Shown one piece after another: positions 40,138 to 48,568 of a DNA stretch of 64,000 nucleotides; position 1 is the first letter of the stretch, and every line of letters starts with the position of its first letter. Location: the NCBI GenBank assembly GCA_965242915.1, contig CBDETN010000020.1, positions 1-64,000 on the forward strand, written 5' to 3'. The position numbers and the translations under genes are program-made. This DNA is from CAJXII01 sp965242915. Lineage in GTDB: Bacteria > Campylobacterota > Campylobacteria > Campylobacterales > Arcobacteraceae. The notes under the pieces were generated by a model. It did not search any database and had not been told where the DNA came from. It was given only the letters and a program-made list of their open reading frames with translations.

Positions 40138-41211
40138 GTGAATGTAGTAGATTTTGATTATATAAATGAAAAAGATAAAAAATTAACAAGACTTTTCCTA
40201 TCATTAACAAAAACAAAAAAATATATTTTAGGGATAAATAAATTAACAAAAAGTATTCTAAAGTATGTTGAAGTTGATGGGATAATAGATGATTTTACAA
40301 GAGTTCAATCTTCACGAAAAAAAGAGATACTTAAAATAGATGATGTTCCAAAAGATTCTATCATTTTATCGGTGTCTTCTGGTAGTCCACTTGAAGTAAA
40401 AAATGCTTTAGATAAAAAAGGTTTTGTTAATTTTAATTATCTGGCATTTTATAAATATTCGAAGTTAGAATTAGCTGCTCCTCCTTTTATAATTGATTTT
40501 AAAGATGATTTTAAAAAGAATAAAAACAAATATAATGATGTTTACAATTTATTAGCTGATGATAAATCAAAAGAAGTTTTTGAAAAAGTGATAAATTTTA
40601 AAATAACATTTGATTTGGATTTTATGGAAGGGTTTACAAACAATCATAAAGAACAATACTTTGATAAGCAGTTAATACCTGATATTAAAAATATCAGCTT
40701 TTTAGATGGTGGTGGATATATTGGAGATACGATACCTTACATTATAGATAACTTTCCAGATTTTAAAAGAATATATGTAATTGAACCAAGTAAATTACAT
40801 ATAAATATAGTAAAAAAAGAGTTTAGCAATATAAAAAATATTGAATTTATAAACTGTGGTTTAGGTTCTAAAAAAACAGAGTATTTAGAAGAACAAATTG
40901 TACAACACAATTGTAACCATAATTTTCAAGCAACAAATATAGATACAATAGATAATATTATAGATAGTAAAGTAGATTTTATCAAATTAGATATAGAGGG
41001 TGCTGAACAAGATGCAATTGATGGGGCTGTAAATACAATTAAAAAATATAAACCAATTTTAGCAATTTGTATCTATCATAAGGCAGAAGATTGGTATAAA
41101 ATACCGCAGAAGATATTATCAATAAACAGTGAGTATAAAATTTATCTTCGCCATTATATGGAAGGGATTTTTGAAACTGTGATGTATTTTATTCCAAAGA
41201 ATTATAACTAA
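40138..41211 (+). CDS. FkbM-family SAM-dependent methyltransferase
   Basis: The 357-residue protein begins at a GTG codon with AGGAAA upstream. The C-terminal half (about 170-357) is a Rossmann methyltransferase with ISFLDGGGYIGDT (SAM loop) and the FkbM signature DFIKLDIEGAEQDAIDGA. The N-terminal 150 residues (TKSILKYVEVDGIIDD...) resemble a nucleotide-sugar-type Rossmann fold. Family members O-methylate sugars or polyketides. In this phylum they usually lie in surface-glycan loci, but no other glycan genes are adjacent. Confidence 0.85.
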   Translation: MNVVDFDYINEKDKKLTRLFLSLTKTKKYILGINKLTKSILKYVEVDGIIDDFTRVQSSRKKEILKIDDVPKDSIILSVSSGSPLEVKNALDKKGFVNFNYLAFYKYSKLELAAPPFIIDFKDDFKKNKNKYNDVYNLLADDKSKEVFEKVINFKITFDLDFMEGFTNNHKEQYFDKQLIPDIKNISFLDGGGYIGDTIPYIIDNFPDFKRIYVIEPSKLHINIVKKEFSNIKNIEFINCGLGSKKTEYLEEQIVQHNCNHNFQATNIDTIDNIIDSKVDFIKLDIEGAEQDAIDGAVNTIKKYKPILAICIYHKAEDWYKIPQKILSINSEYKIYLRHYMEGIFETVMYFIPKNYN

Positions 41212-41250
41212 TTAGCTATAATCACAATAATAAATAAAAAAGGTAAATAA

Positions 41251-41892
41251 ATGTTGGTAGCTCCAAGTATATTAAGTGCGGATTTTGGAAAATTAAATGA
41301 GGAGATAACGGCTATTTGTGATGGTGGTTGTGATTTAGTTCATGTTGATGTGATGGATGGTCATTTTGTACCAAATATGACTATTGGTCCTGTTGTTGTA
41401 AGTGCCGTTGCCAAAATGGCTTCCAAACCACTTGATGTGCATCTGATGGTTGAGGACAACAATTTCTTTATTGACCTTTTTGCTCCTTTTAAACCTGAAT
41501 ATATCTCTTTTCATATTGAAAGTGAAAAACATCCGCATAGAGTGATTCAAAAGTTAAGAAGTTTGGATATAAAACCGGCGATTGTTTTAAATCCGCACAG
41601 TTCTCCCCAAGCGATTGAATATTTGATAGAAGATTTAGATATGGTTTTACTAATGAGTGTAAATCCTGGTTTTGGCGGGCAAAAGTTTATCACTTCAGTT
41701 GTCAAAAAAGCAAAAGAGTTAAAAGAGTTAATCAATAAACACAATCCTAATTGTTTGATTCAAGTAGATGGCGGGGTAAATGATAAAAATATTCAAGAGT
41801 TAAAAGATGCCGGGGTTGATGTGGTTGTTGCGGGAAGCTATGTGTATGGAGCTTCTGATTATGGTCAAGCTATAAAAAGTTTACAAATATGA
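41251..41892 (+). CDS. rpe: Ribulose-phosphate 3-epimerase
   Basis: The 213-residue TIM-barrel enzyme has LVAPSILSADFGKL, the metal/catalytic HVDVMDGHFVPNMTIG, the LMSVNPGFGGQKFI loop and the phosphate site QVDGGVND. It interconverts ribulose-5-phosphate and xylulose-5-phosphate. It overlaps trpF by 4 bases (ATGA), so the two TIM-barrel genes are coupled. Confidence 0.96.
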   Translation: MLVAPSILSADFGKLNEEITAICDGGCDLVHVDVMDGHFVPNMTIGPVVVSAVAKMASKPLDVHLMVEDNNFFIDLFAPFKPEYISFHIESEKHPHRVIQKLRSLDIKPAIVLNPHSSPQAIEYLIEDLDMVLLMSVNPGFGGQKFITSVVKKAKELKELINKHNPNCLIQVDGGVNDKNIQELKDAGVDVVVAGSYVYGASDYGQAIKSLQI

Positions 41893-42494
41893 AATTAAGA
41901 ACTAGAATAAAAATATGTGGTATTACAAATCTTAAAGATGCCATTGATGCAATTGAAGCTGGAGCAGATGCTTTGGGTTTTGTTTTTTATTCAAAAAGTG
42001 CAAGATATATAGAGCCAGAATCTGCTAAAAAAATAATAAAACAGTTACCTCCGTTTGTACAAATGGTAGGACTTTTTGTAAATGAAACACCAGAAAATAT
42101 TAAGCATATTACGAAAATATCTATAATTGATACTGCTCAAATACATTTTGATGTAGAGGATGATTTTTTTGATACCCTTGAAATAAAATTTATAAAAGTT
42201 GTACGAGCTAAATCTAAAGAAGATATTTTAAAATATAAAGATGAATATAGACTTGTAGATGCTTTTGTTTCAGAGTTTGGTGGAGAGGGAAAGCGACTAA
42301 ATTTAAAGTGGTTTGATGGCATTGATTGTTCAAAAATTACATTAGCAGGTGGACTGACTGAGCAAAATTTAAAAGAGTTAAAAAATTATAATTTTTGCTC
42401 AATTGATGTGAGTAGTGGAGTTGAGATTTCAAAAGGAAAGAAAGATAAAAAAAAGATGATTGATTTTTGTAAAGAAGCAAATGAAATATCTTGA
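41889..42494 (+). CDS. trpF: Phosphoribosylanthranilate isomerase
   Basis: The 201-residue TIM-barrel enzyme of tryptophan synthesis has the catalytic cysteine in RIKICGITNLKDA, the GFVFYSKSARYI loop and the phosphate-binding LAGGLTEQNL and SSGVEISKGKKD motifs. It is separated from other trp genes here and instead sits between rpe and an exonuclease gene, which it overlaps by 14 bases. Confidence 0.95.
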   Translation: MKLRTRIKICGITNLKDAIDAIEAGADALGFVFYSKSARYIEPESAKKIIKQLPPFVQMVGLFVNETPENIKHITKISIIDTAQIHFDVEDDFFDTLEIKFIKVVRAKSKEDILKYKDEYRLVDAFVSEFGGEGKRLNLKWFDGIDCSKITLAGGLTEQNLKELKNYNFCSIDVSSGVEISKGKKDKKKMIDFCKEANEIS

Positions 42495-43263
42495 TAAAAT
42501 AACTCACAAATTATTAAAATCACCTTTAAAGATAAATACATTTAAGGCAATGCTTGGAAATATCAAGACTTTTTTTAATGATATTGATTTAGAAATTGAA
42601 CTTTTGATTTCAAATGGTTATCCTATTAAATTTAAAGATAATAAAGTTTATCTAAAAACAGCAACAACACCTATTGCTGAACAAACTTTTTGTATAGTAG
42701 ATATTGAAACAACAGCCGGTAAAGCAAGTCTGGGACAGATTATTGAAATAGGTGCTGTTAAGTATAAAAATGGTCAAATTATTGATAAATATGAAAGCTT
42801 AGTCAATGCTAATAAAATATCACAACATGTTCAAGAACTTACCGGTATCACACTTGATATGATTAAAGATGCACCATCTTTACAAAGTGTTATGGAGGAG
42901 TTTAAAATATTTCTAGAAGATGATGTTTTTGTAGCTCATGCTATTAGTTTTGATTATAAATTTATAAGCCAGACTTTGGAGCAGTTTGATTTAGGAAAAC
43001 TTTGTAATAGAAAGCTTTGTACTATTGACTTGGCTAAAAGGGTAATAGCAAATGAAAAATATGGATTACAGTGTTTAAGAGAACTTTTACAAATTAATGT
43101 TGGTAGTCATCATAGAGCTTATGATGATGCCTTAAGTACTTGTATAGTTTTACAAAAATGTTTTGATGATATGCCAAAAGATATTAAAACAGCAGAAGAT
43201 TTGATAAAATACAGTAAATCAGATAATTTAAAAGTTATACCAAAAAAGAAGGATAAAGTATGA
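42481..43263 (+). CDS. DnaQ-like 3'-5' exonuclease
   Basis: The 260-residue protein has the three DEDDh motifs: FCIVDIETTAGKAS (ExoI), VAHAISFDYKFI (ExoII) and HHRAYDDALST (ExoIII, with the catalytic histidine). It corresponds to a DNA polymerase III epsilon-like proofreading nuclease. An N-terminal extension of about 70 residues precedes the domain. I chose ATG 42481, immediately following AAAGAAG, over an in-frame ATG at 42460 inside trpF. It overlaps the following small gene by 4 bases. Confidence 0.88.
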   Translation: MKYLDKITHKLLKSPLKINTFKAMLGNIKTFFNDIDLEIELLISNGYPIKFKDNKVYLKTATTPIAEQTFCIVDIETTAGKASLGQIIEIGAVKYKNGQIIDKYESLVNANKISQHVQELTGITLDMIKDAPSLQSVMEEFKIFLEDDVFVAHAISFDYKFISQTLEQFDLGKLCNRKLCTIDLAKRVIANEKYGLQCLRELLQINVGSHHRAYDDALSTCIVLQKCFDDMPKDIKTAEDLIKYSKSDNLKVIPKKKDKV

Positions 43264-43538
43264 AAAGATGTGAACAAAGATTACAAGAGTTAATAGAAGA
43301 TGTAGTTATGCCGGACATTGAAGATCATATTGATGATATATTTGAAAGTATAGCAAATGATAAAAATGCAAGTGATGAGGCTAAGGCAGAATTAGAAGAG
43401 ATGCATGAGATGAGAGCTGAATTTACTGAGATATTAAAAGATATTAAAAACAAAGAGTTAGACAAAGATGAATGTGCTGAACTTTATGAAGAGATTAAGC
43501 AGATGATTGATGGGAATTCTGAGGATGATGAAGAGTAA
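43260..43538 (+). CDS. Acidic helical hypothetical protein (92 aa)
   Basis: The protein is highly acidic and wholly helical (VVMPDIEDHIDDIFESIANDK..., ending NGSEDDEE). It overlaps the exonuclease gene (ATGA), and the IS256 element lies just behind it. Similar acidic partners occur beside exonuclease genes in this phylum. I recognise no domain, and a regulatory or structural role is only a guess. Confidence 0.72.
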   Translation: MKRCEQRLQELIEDVVMPDIEDHIDDIFESIANDKNASDEAKAELEEMHEMRAEFTEILKDIKNKELDKDECAELYEEIKQMIDGNSEDDEE

Positions 43539-43963
43539 AGCTTAACAATACTCGAGACTGTAAATCTAACTGTGTAAATCCAAAAATATGATTATTTGAT
43601 AAAATGTCAAATATGAAAAATATTAAGGATTTACATAATGAATTTATTAAATACAGAAGAATTAAAAAGACAAATAGCTAATGGAACATTTACAGGATTA
43701 GATGATATTACCAAAGAGTTTAAAAATATACTCAAAGAAGTAATACAAACTGCATCACAAGAAGAGCTAACCTCACACTTAGGTTATGATAAACATCAAG
43801 AATCAGACAATCAGAACTATCGAAACGGTTACAACGATAAAACTATAAAATCTAAATATGGAAATATAGATGTTGCAATTCCAAGAGACAGAGAATCAAG
43901 CTTTGAACCACAACTAGTTAAAAAAAGAGAAATACTTCTAAATGGTAGTGAGGATATGATAAT

Positions 43964-45296
43964 TATAATACCCCAAGAAAATAAGAACGAAAAAATAAGA
44001 TTCTTATTCCTAAAAAGTTAAAATAATAAAATATTTAATAGGGGTAAAAAATGAGTACAAAAAGAAGAATATTTACAGCAGAATTTAAAACAAAAATTGT
44101 TTTAGAAGTTTTAAAAGGTGAAAAGACTTTAAATGAGATAGCAAGTAAAAATAATATAACACCTAAAAATATCCAAAATTGGAAGAAGATATTTTTGGAT
44201 AATGCAGAGTTGGCAATGGAGCCTGCAAAGGCTATCAAAGAATATAAAGACGAAAACTTAAAATTACAATCTAAAATAGATGATTATGCAAAGATAGTAG
44301 GTAAAATGACAGTTGAAAAGGAATGGCTTGAGGGAAAGCTACAAAGCTTGGACTTATCTAATAAAAAAGAGTTGATAGAGTCTAAGCTAACATATATTTC
44401 AGTATCAACTCAATGTAAACTTATAAAATTAAATCCAAGCAGCTTATATTATAAGCCTATAGAAAATAAGCATAAAATATCACTCAAAGATAAGATAAAT
44501 GATATTTATGAGCAAATACCAATATATGGAGCTTTAAAAGTTCATCAGCAACTTTTAGAAGATGGATACAATATAAGTTTGAATACTGTTTATAAATATA
44601 GACAAGAGATGGGTTTAAAGCCAATATTAGCAGTTAAACCAATAAATCTATCAATACCAGATAAGCAACATAAAAAATACTCTTACAAGCTTAGAGGAGT
44701 TGACATAGTAAAAGCAAATCAAGTATGGAGTACGGATATAACATATATCAAGATTAATGGCGGCATGGTTTATTTAGCAGCTATAATTGATTGGTATTCT
44801 AAAGCTGTACTATCTTGGAAAATATCCAACACTATGGATTCAGCTTTAACAATGGATGTTTTAAATGAAGCATTATCGCTATATGGTAAACCTGAAATAT
44901 TTAATACAGATCAAGGCAGTCAATACACAAGTCATATCCATACACAGACTTTAAAAGATAATGGCATCATTATCTCAATGGATGGTAAAGGTAGAGCTAC
45001 TGATAATATTTGTATAGAGAGATTCTGGCGAAGTGCAAAAGTTGAAAGAATTTATCTAAATGAATATAACACAATTAAAGAGTTAAAAACTGATGTGAAA
45101 GATTATATTGATTTTTATAATCATAAAAGATTTCATCAAACTTTAAATTATAAAAAACCAATGAGTTTTTATTATGATAGTTTAAAAATTAATAATAAGG
45201 ATTATGATAAATTAGTTGAAATTGTGGCATAAGGTAACAGGTGAAAAAGAGAATAAGGATTTAGAAAAAGTTGTCTTGACTTCTTGGGGTATTATA
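43964..45296 (+). mobile_element. ISa copy D (1333 bp, intact, with target duplication)
   Basis: Full-length copy with TATAATACCCC at the left and GGGGTATTATA at the right. It sits inside the IS256 transposase gene and is flanked by the 3-bp duplication AAT (43961-43963 and 45297-45299). This defines the exact ends of ISa and its duplication length. Confidence 0.95.
44051..45232 (+). CDS. IS3-family transposase, single fused ORF (ISa copy D)
   Basis: This is the 393-residue transposase with N-terminal helix-turn-helix, coiled coil and a complete DDE core. It differs from the copy at 2042 by a few residues (for example EFKT versus KFKT near residue 11 and EWLEGKL versus EWLEEKL near 92). The gene starts after a GGGG-containing leader (ATAGGGGTAAAAAATG). 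It is probably an active source for the other ISa copies. Confidence 0.94.
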   Translation: MSTKRRIFTAEFKTKIVLEVLKGEKTLNEIASKNNITPKNIQNWKKIFLDNAELAMEPAKAIKEYKDENLKLQSKIDDYAKIVGKMTVEKEWLEGKLQSLDLSNKKELIESKLTYISVSTQCKLIKLNPSSLYYKPIENKHKISLKDKINDIYEQIPIYGALKVHQQLLEDGYNISLNTVYKYRQEMGLKPILAVKPINLSIPDKQHKKYSYKLRGVDIVKANQVWSTDITYIKINGGMVYLAAIIDWYSKAVLSWKISNTMDSALTMDVLNEALSLYGKPEIFNTDQGSQYTSHIHTQTLKDNGIIISMDGKGRATDNICIERFWRSAKVERIYLNEYNTIKELKTDVKDYIDFYNHKRFHQTLNYKKPMSFYYDSLKINNKDYDKLVEIVA

Positions 45297-46225
45297 AATA
45301 TCACTATACTCTAAAGGTATGAGCGTAAGAGATATACAATTACATCTTGATGATTTATATGGCTATGAATTATCAACTCAAACCATATCTAATATCACAG
45401 AAAAAGTGATAGAGAAAGCTAAAGAATGGCAGATAAGACCCTTAGAGAAAATATATCCAATTATATTTATGGATGCTACCGTATTAAAAATAAGAGTTGA
45501 TAGAGTTGTTAAAAATATAGCTGCTTATATAATGCTAGGAGTTACATTGGAAGGTAAAAAAGAGATTATAGGTATTTGGATAGGTGAAAATGAAACTTCT
45601 AAATATTGGCTTACTGTTTTAAATGATATTCAAAAAAGAGGTGTTGAAGATGTGCTTATATTTGCTATAGACGGTCTTAATGGCTTTAGTGAAGCAATTA
45701 GTGCAGTTTATCCTAAAGCAGAGATTCAAAGATGTATAGTACATCAAATACGAAATTCATTAAAGTTTGTATCTTGGAAAGATAGAAAAGCAGTTGCTAA
45801 AGATTTAAAATCAGTTTATACAGCTTACACTGAAGAAGATGGACAATTAGCACTTACAGAGTTTAATGATATCTGGGGTAAAAAATATCCTAACATTACT
45901 GTTTCTTGGACAAATCACTGGTCTGAATTGTCTACATTTTTTAAATATCCAGATTCTGTGAGAAAATTAATTTATACAACAAATCCTATTGAATCTTTAA
46001 ATGCTACAATCAAAAGAAAAACCAAATCTAAAGGTTCATTTCCAACAGAAGATTCTGCTTTTAAAGTGATGTATCTATCTTGTGCTGAACAACAAAATAA
46101 ATGGAATACATCTAGTATTAGAAATTGGTTTGAAATTTATCCTCAACTTAGTATATTTTTTAAGGAGATTATGGCAAAATATGAGAAGTGATTAAAAAGA
46201 AACTGGTGGGTTTACACAGTTTATT

Positions 46226-46756
46226 TTACACTCTCCAATACTCTTCTTTAAACTTTACATAACGACCGGCATGTTCAATTAAATTTTGAACCTCTTCATC
46301 GCTTAGAGTTTTAACAACTTTTGCAGGACTTCCCATAATCAAGCTGTGTGGAGGAAATACTTTATTTTGTGTTACAAGAGAATGAGCACCTACAATACTG
46401 CCTTCTCCTATAACAGCACCATCTAAAATAGTTGTGCTCATACCTATTAAGCAACCATTTTCAATGGTACAGCCATGAAGCATAACTTTATGCCCGATTG
46501 TTACATCGTCGCCTATGATTGTAGGATTTCCATCACTCATATCGTCTTTTTTATAATGTGTTACATGTACCATAGACAAATCTTGGATAGAAGTTCTTTT
46601 ACCTATTCTTATTTTGTGTACATCTCCTCTGATAACTGTTCCAAACCAAATAGAACTGTCTTTCCCTATTTTTACATTTCCAATTATATCTGCACTTGGA
46701 GCTACCCAAGCACTTTTTTTAATTTTAGGAAACCATTTTTTAAATTTTAATAACAT
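46226..46756 (-). CDS. Gamma-carbonic anhydrase-like (YrdA) hexapeptide protein
   Basis: The 176-residue protein is a left-handed beta-helix of hexapeptide repeats, with the zinc histidines visible in MVHVTHY, TIGHKVMLHGC and a closing PAKVVKTL. It trimerises and may bind zinc; carbonic anhydrase activity of YrdA-type members is uncertain. IS256 inserted at the last codon. The present C-terminus EEYWRV derives from the IS, whereas the uninterrupted gene would end EEYC (TGT then TAA, supplied by the sequence left of the IS). Function is probably preserved. Confidence 0.88.
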   Translation of the reverse strand: MLLKFKKWFPKIKKSAWVAPSADIIGNVKIGKDSSIWFGTVIRGDVHKIRIGKRTSIQDLSMVHVTHYKKDDMSDGNPTIIGDDVTIGHKVMLHGCTIENGCLIGMSTTILDGAVIGEGSIVGAHSLVTQNKVFPPHSLIMGSPAKVVKTLSDEEVQNLIEHAGRYVKFKEEYWRV

Positions 46757-46782
46757 TTTTAGTCTTTCTTTCTTTCTTTTAT

Positions 46783-47931
46783 TTAAATGGTAAACTGTAT
46801 TTTGAAAACTGCACCATTGTCTTCATTATAAGCATCTATAGAAGCATTGCCTTGATCTGCAATTATCTTTTTAGCAATACTTAAACCAACTCCCATACCC
46901 GAAGATTCTTTTTTGCCTTTAAATGGTTCAAATAGGTGATCAAAAATATCATCATGTATACCGCCTGCATTATCTTTAAAGATAACATTTATATGAGTTT
47001 CATCTGATGAAATATTTATATCCAGTCTTCTGTTATTAAAATCTTTTATTTTCATCAATTCATCCATTGCGTTATTTATAATAATTACCCAAACCTGTTC
47101 AATTCTTTGTTTTTGAATATCTGTCATATAGGTTTGAGACTCTTTATCCATATCTAAACTAAAATGTTCATCATTTATATAGACATTAGATATATGTTTG
47201 ATTTTATTATATGCCAAAATTGCTGATGTAACTACAGTAGAATATATATTGGAACTTTCTTTTTCTATTTTTGATTGCTGAGACATCTCTTTCATAGATC
47301 CAACTATATTTTCGATGCGAAATAAACCGTCTTTTATTCTTGATATACTTTTTCCTATTTCATCTTTAGTTTTTGAATCTGGCAAATCTTCTATATCATA
47401 TCCCATCATCTCAAAACTTGCTTTTATATAAGTAAGCGGAGTATTTATTTCATGCGTAATACCGGCAGCCAGTTGTCCAATAGCTGAGAATTTTGCAGTT
47501 TTTAATCTCTCTTCTTGATGTTGTTCTAATTGTTTATCAAGTTTTCGTTGCAGTAAAATAGGTTCTATATTCTTTTTAAGACTGTTTAAAAGTACTTCCA
47601 TATTCATAGGTTTTGTTACAAAATCTGAAATACCAACTTTGATAGCTCTATGTAGAAAATCCTTATCATTATGAGCAGTTGTGATAATGATCGGGACAGA
47701 TGTATTTATTTTTCTAATCTCTTCACACATCTCTAAGCCATTCATTTTAGGCATATTTATATCTGTAATAATGATATCTATCTCATCTTTGTGTTGATTA
47801 AATTGATCCAAACCATCTTTACCGTCAGCTGCAACTATTATTCTAGCAAATAAATTACCAAATAAAGAACTGACTATATTCTTTATTTGCTCTTCATCTT
47901 CAACATACAAAGCGGTAATGGTTTTAAACAT
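46783..47931 (-). CDS. Response-regulator/histidine kinase hybrid (REC-HisKA-HATPase)
   Basis: The 382-residue cytosolic protein starts with a receiver domain (phosphoacceptor aspartate in IIITDINMPKMNG). A coiled coil, a HisKA helix (AAGITHEINTPLTYIKASFE) and a HATPase (INNAMDEL, DNAGGI, GMGVGLSIAKKI) follow. The order REC then kinase suggests it is itself controlled by a partner kinase. It follows the single-REC gene by 10 bases, so the two form a phosphorelay pair. Confidence 0.9.
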   Translation of the reverse strand: MFKTITALYVEDEEQIKNIVSSLFGNLFARIIVAADGKDGLDQFNQHKDEIDIIITDINMPKMNGLEMCEEIRKINTSVPIIITTAHNDKDFLHRAIKVGISDFVTKPMNMEVLLNSLKKNIEPILLQRKLDKQLEQHQEERLKTAKFSAIGQLAAGITHEINTPLTYIKASFEMMGYDIEDLPDSKTKDEIGKSISRIKDGLFRIENIVGSMKEMSQQSKIEKESSNIYSTVVTSAILAYNKIKHISNVYINDEHFSLDMDKESQTYMTDIQKQRIEQVWVIIINNAMDELMKIKDFNNRRLDINISSDETHINVIFKDNAGGIHDDIFDHLFEPFKGKKESSGMGVGLSIAKKIIADQGNASIDAYNEDNGAVFKIQFTI

Positions 47932-47941
47932 GATTATATTC

Positions 47942-48310
47942 CTATAACCCCAACTGATCTAAAACTTTATTTTCAACATCTCTTAAACTAACAAACGGTT
48001 TAGTTACATAATCATCTGCACCAATTTTTTCACAATCTATCATTCTGTCTTGTGTAGAATAAGCTGTCATCATTACAATTTTTGTTTTTACTGATGAGTT
48101 TTTAACCTCTTTTAAAAAGTCTATCCCATCCATCTGAGGCATCATAATATCTAAAAGTACCAAGTCGTATATACCACTTTTTACCTTGCTAAGTGCAGTT
48201 TGAGGATTTGAAAAAATTTCTATATCAAACTTTTCACTTCTACTTAAAAATCTCTCTAAGATATCTAAAATATCTTGTTCATCATCTATTATTGCTATTT
48301 TCTTATTCAT
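47942..48310 (-). CDS. Single-domain response regulator (CheY-like)
   Basis: The 122-residue protein is a receiver domain with the acidic pocket (AIIDDEQD), phosphoacceptor aspartate in LVLLDIMMPQMDG, threonine region MMTAYS and lysine in VTKPF. It has no output domain. It lies between a small membrane ORF and the REC-kinase gene on the same strand, suggesting a relay element. Confidence 0.92.
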   Translation of the reverse strand: MNKKIAIIDDEQDILDILERFLSRSEKFDIEIFSNPQTALSKVKSGIYDLVLLDIMMPQMDGIDFLKEVKNSSVKTKIVMMTAYSTQDRMIDCEKIGADDYVTKPFVSLRDVENKVLDQLGL

Positions 48311-48342
48311 AATTTTATTTCCCTTTTTAGTAAATCAAATCG

Positions 48343-48489
48343 CTATGCGGATAACTTACTTGATACTTGATATTCATTGTTGAGATTTTTTAATGAAAAA
48401 AAAGTATTTACACCAAGAAATAATAAACCAACCATTATTAACGCTAAATTTAACTTTAACTTATTACCGATTGTTATATTTTTAAGCAT
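48343..48489 (-). CDS. Short membrane ORF (48 aa), chemoreceptor-like N-terminus
   Basis: A perfect GGAGGT site is followed by MLKNITIGNKLKLNLALIMV and then a hydrophobic run (GLLFLGVNTFF) and FSLKNLNNEYQV before a stop. The pattern matches the first 48 residues of chemoreceptor or sensor proteins (cytosolic basic start, TM1, start of the periplasmic helix). It may be the remnant of a truncated sensor once upstream of the two-component genes, or a genuine small membrane protein. The strong ribosome site is in favour of translation. Confidence 0.5.
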   Translation of the reverse strand: MLKNITIGNKLKLNLALIMVGLLFLGVNTFFSLKNLNNEYQVSSKLSA

Positions 48490-48568
48490 GACTACCTCCA
48501 AATTTATATTTATTTATAGTATCACAAACAAAATATAAAATTACTGAAAATATTATAAATATTATTAT

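Larger units (their letters stand above)
43638..46191 (+). pseudogene. IS256 (mutator-type) transposase, split by ISa
   Basis: Joining 43638-43963 with 45300-46191 gives an uninterrupted frame of 405 residues, the family's normal size. The N-terminal part reads MNLLNTEELKRQ to LNGSEDMI. After the insertion come SLYSKGMSVRD, the catalytic aspartates (IFMDATVL and FAIDGLNGF) and glutamate (NPIESLNATIK). The gene is inactive as it stands, but precise loss of ISa would restore it. Confidence 0.92.
43554..46235 (+). mobile_element. IS256-family element (about 1346 bp) interrupted by ISa copy D
   Basis: Imperfect terminal repeats face each other: GAGACTGTAAATCTAACTGT at the left, and the complement of AACTGGTGGGTTTACACAG and its terminal ACACTCTC at the right. 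An exact 8-bp target duplication CAATACTC flanks it (43546-43553 and 46236-46243). Removing ISa and its 3-bp duplication leaves an element of about 1346 bp. It is the only IS256 copy here with both ends and duplication. Confidence 0.95.

Noticed and set aside
42460..42480. Earlier start for the exonuclease gene at 42460
   Set aside because: It lies in trpF coding DNA without a ribosome site of its own; ATG 42481 follows AAAGAAG.
46475..46750. Overlapping plus-strand ORF within the carbonic anhydrase-like gene
   Set aside because: It is antisense to a well-supported hexapeptide protein and has no RBS or domain.
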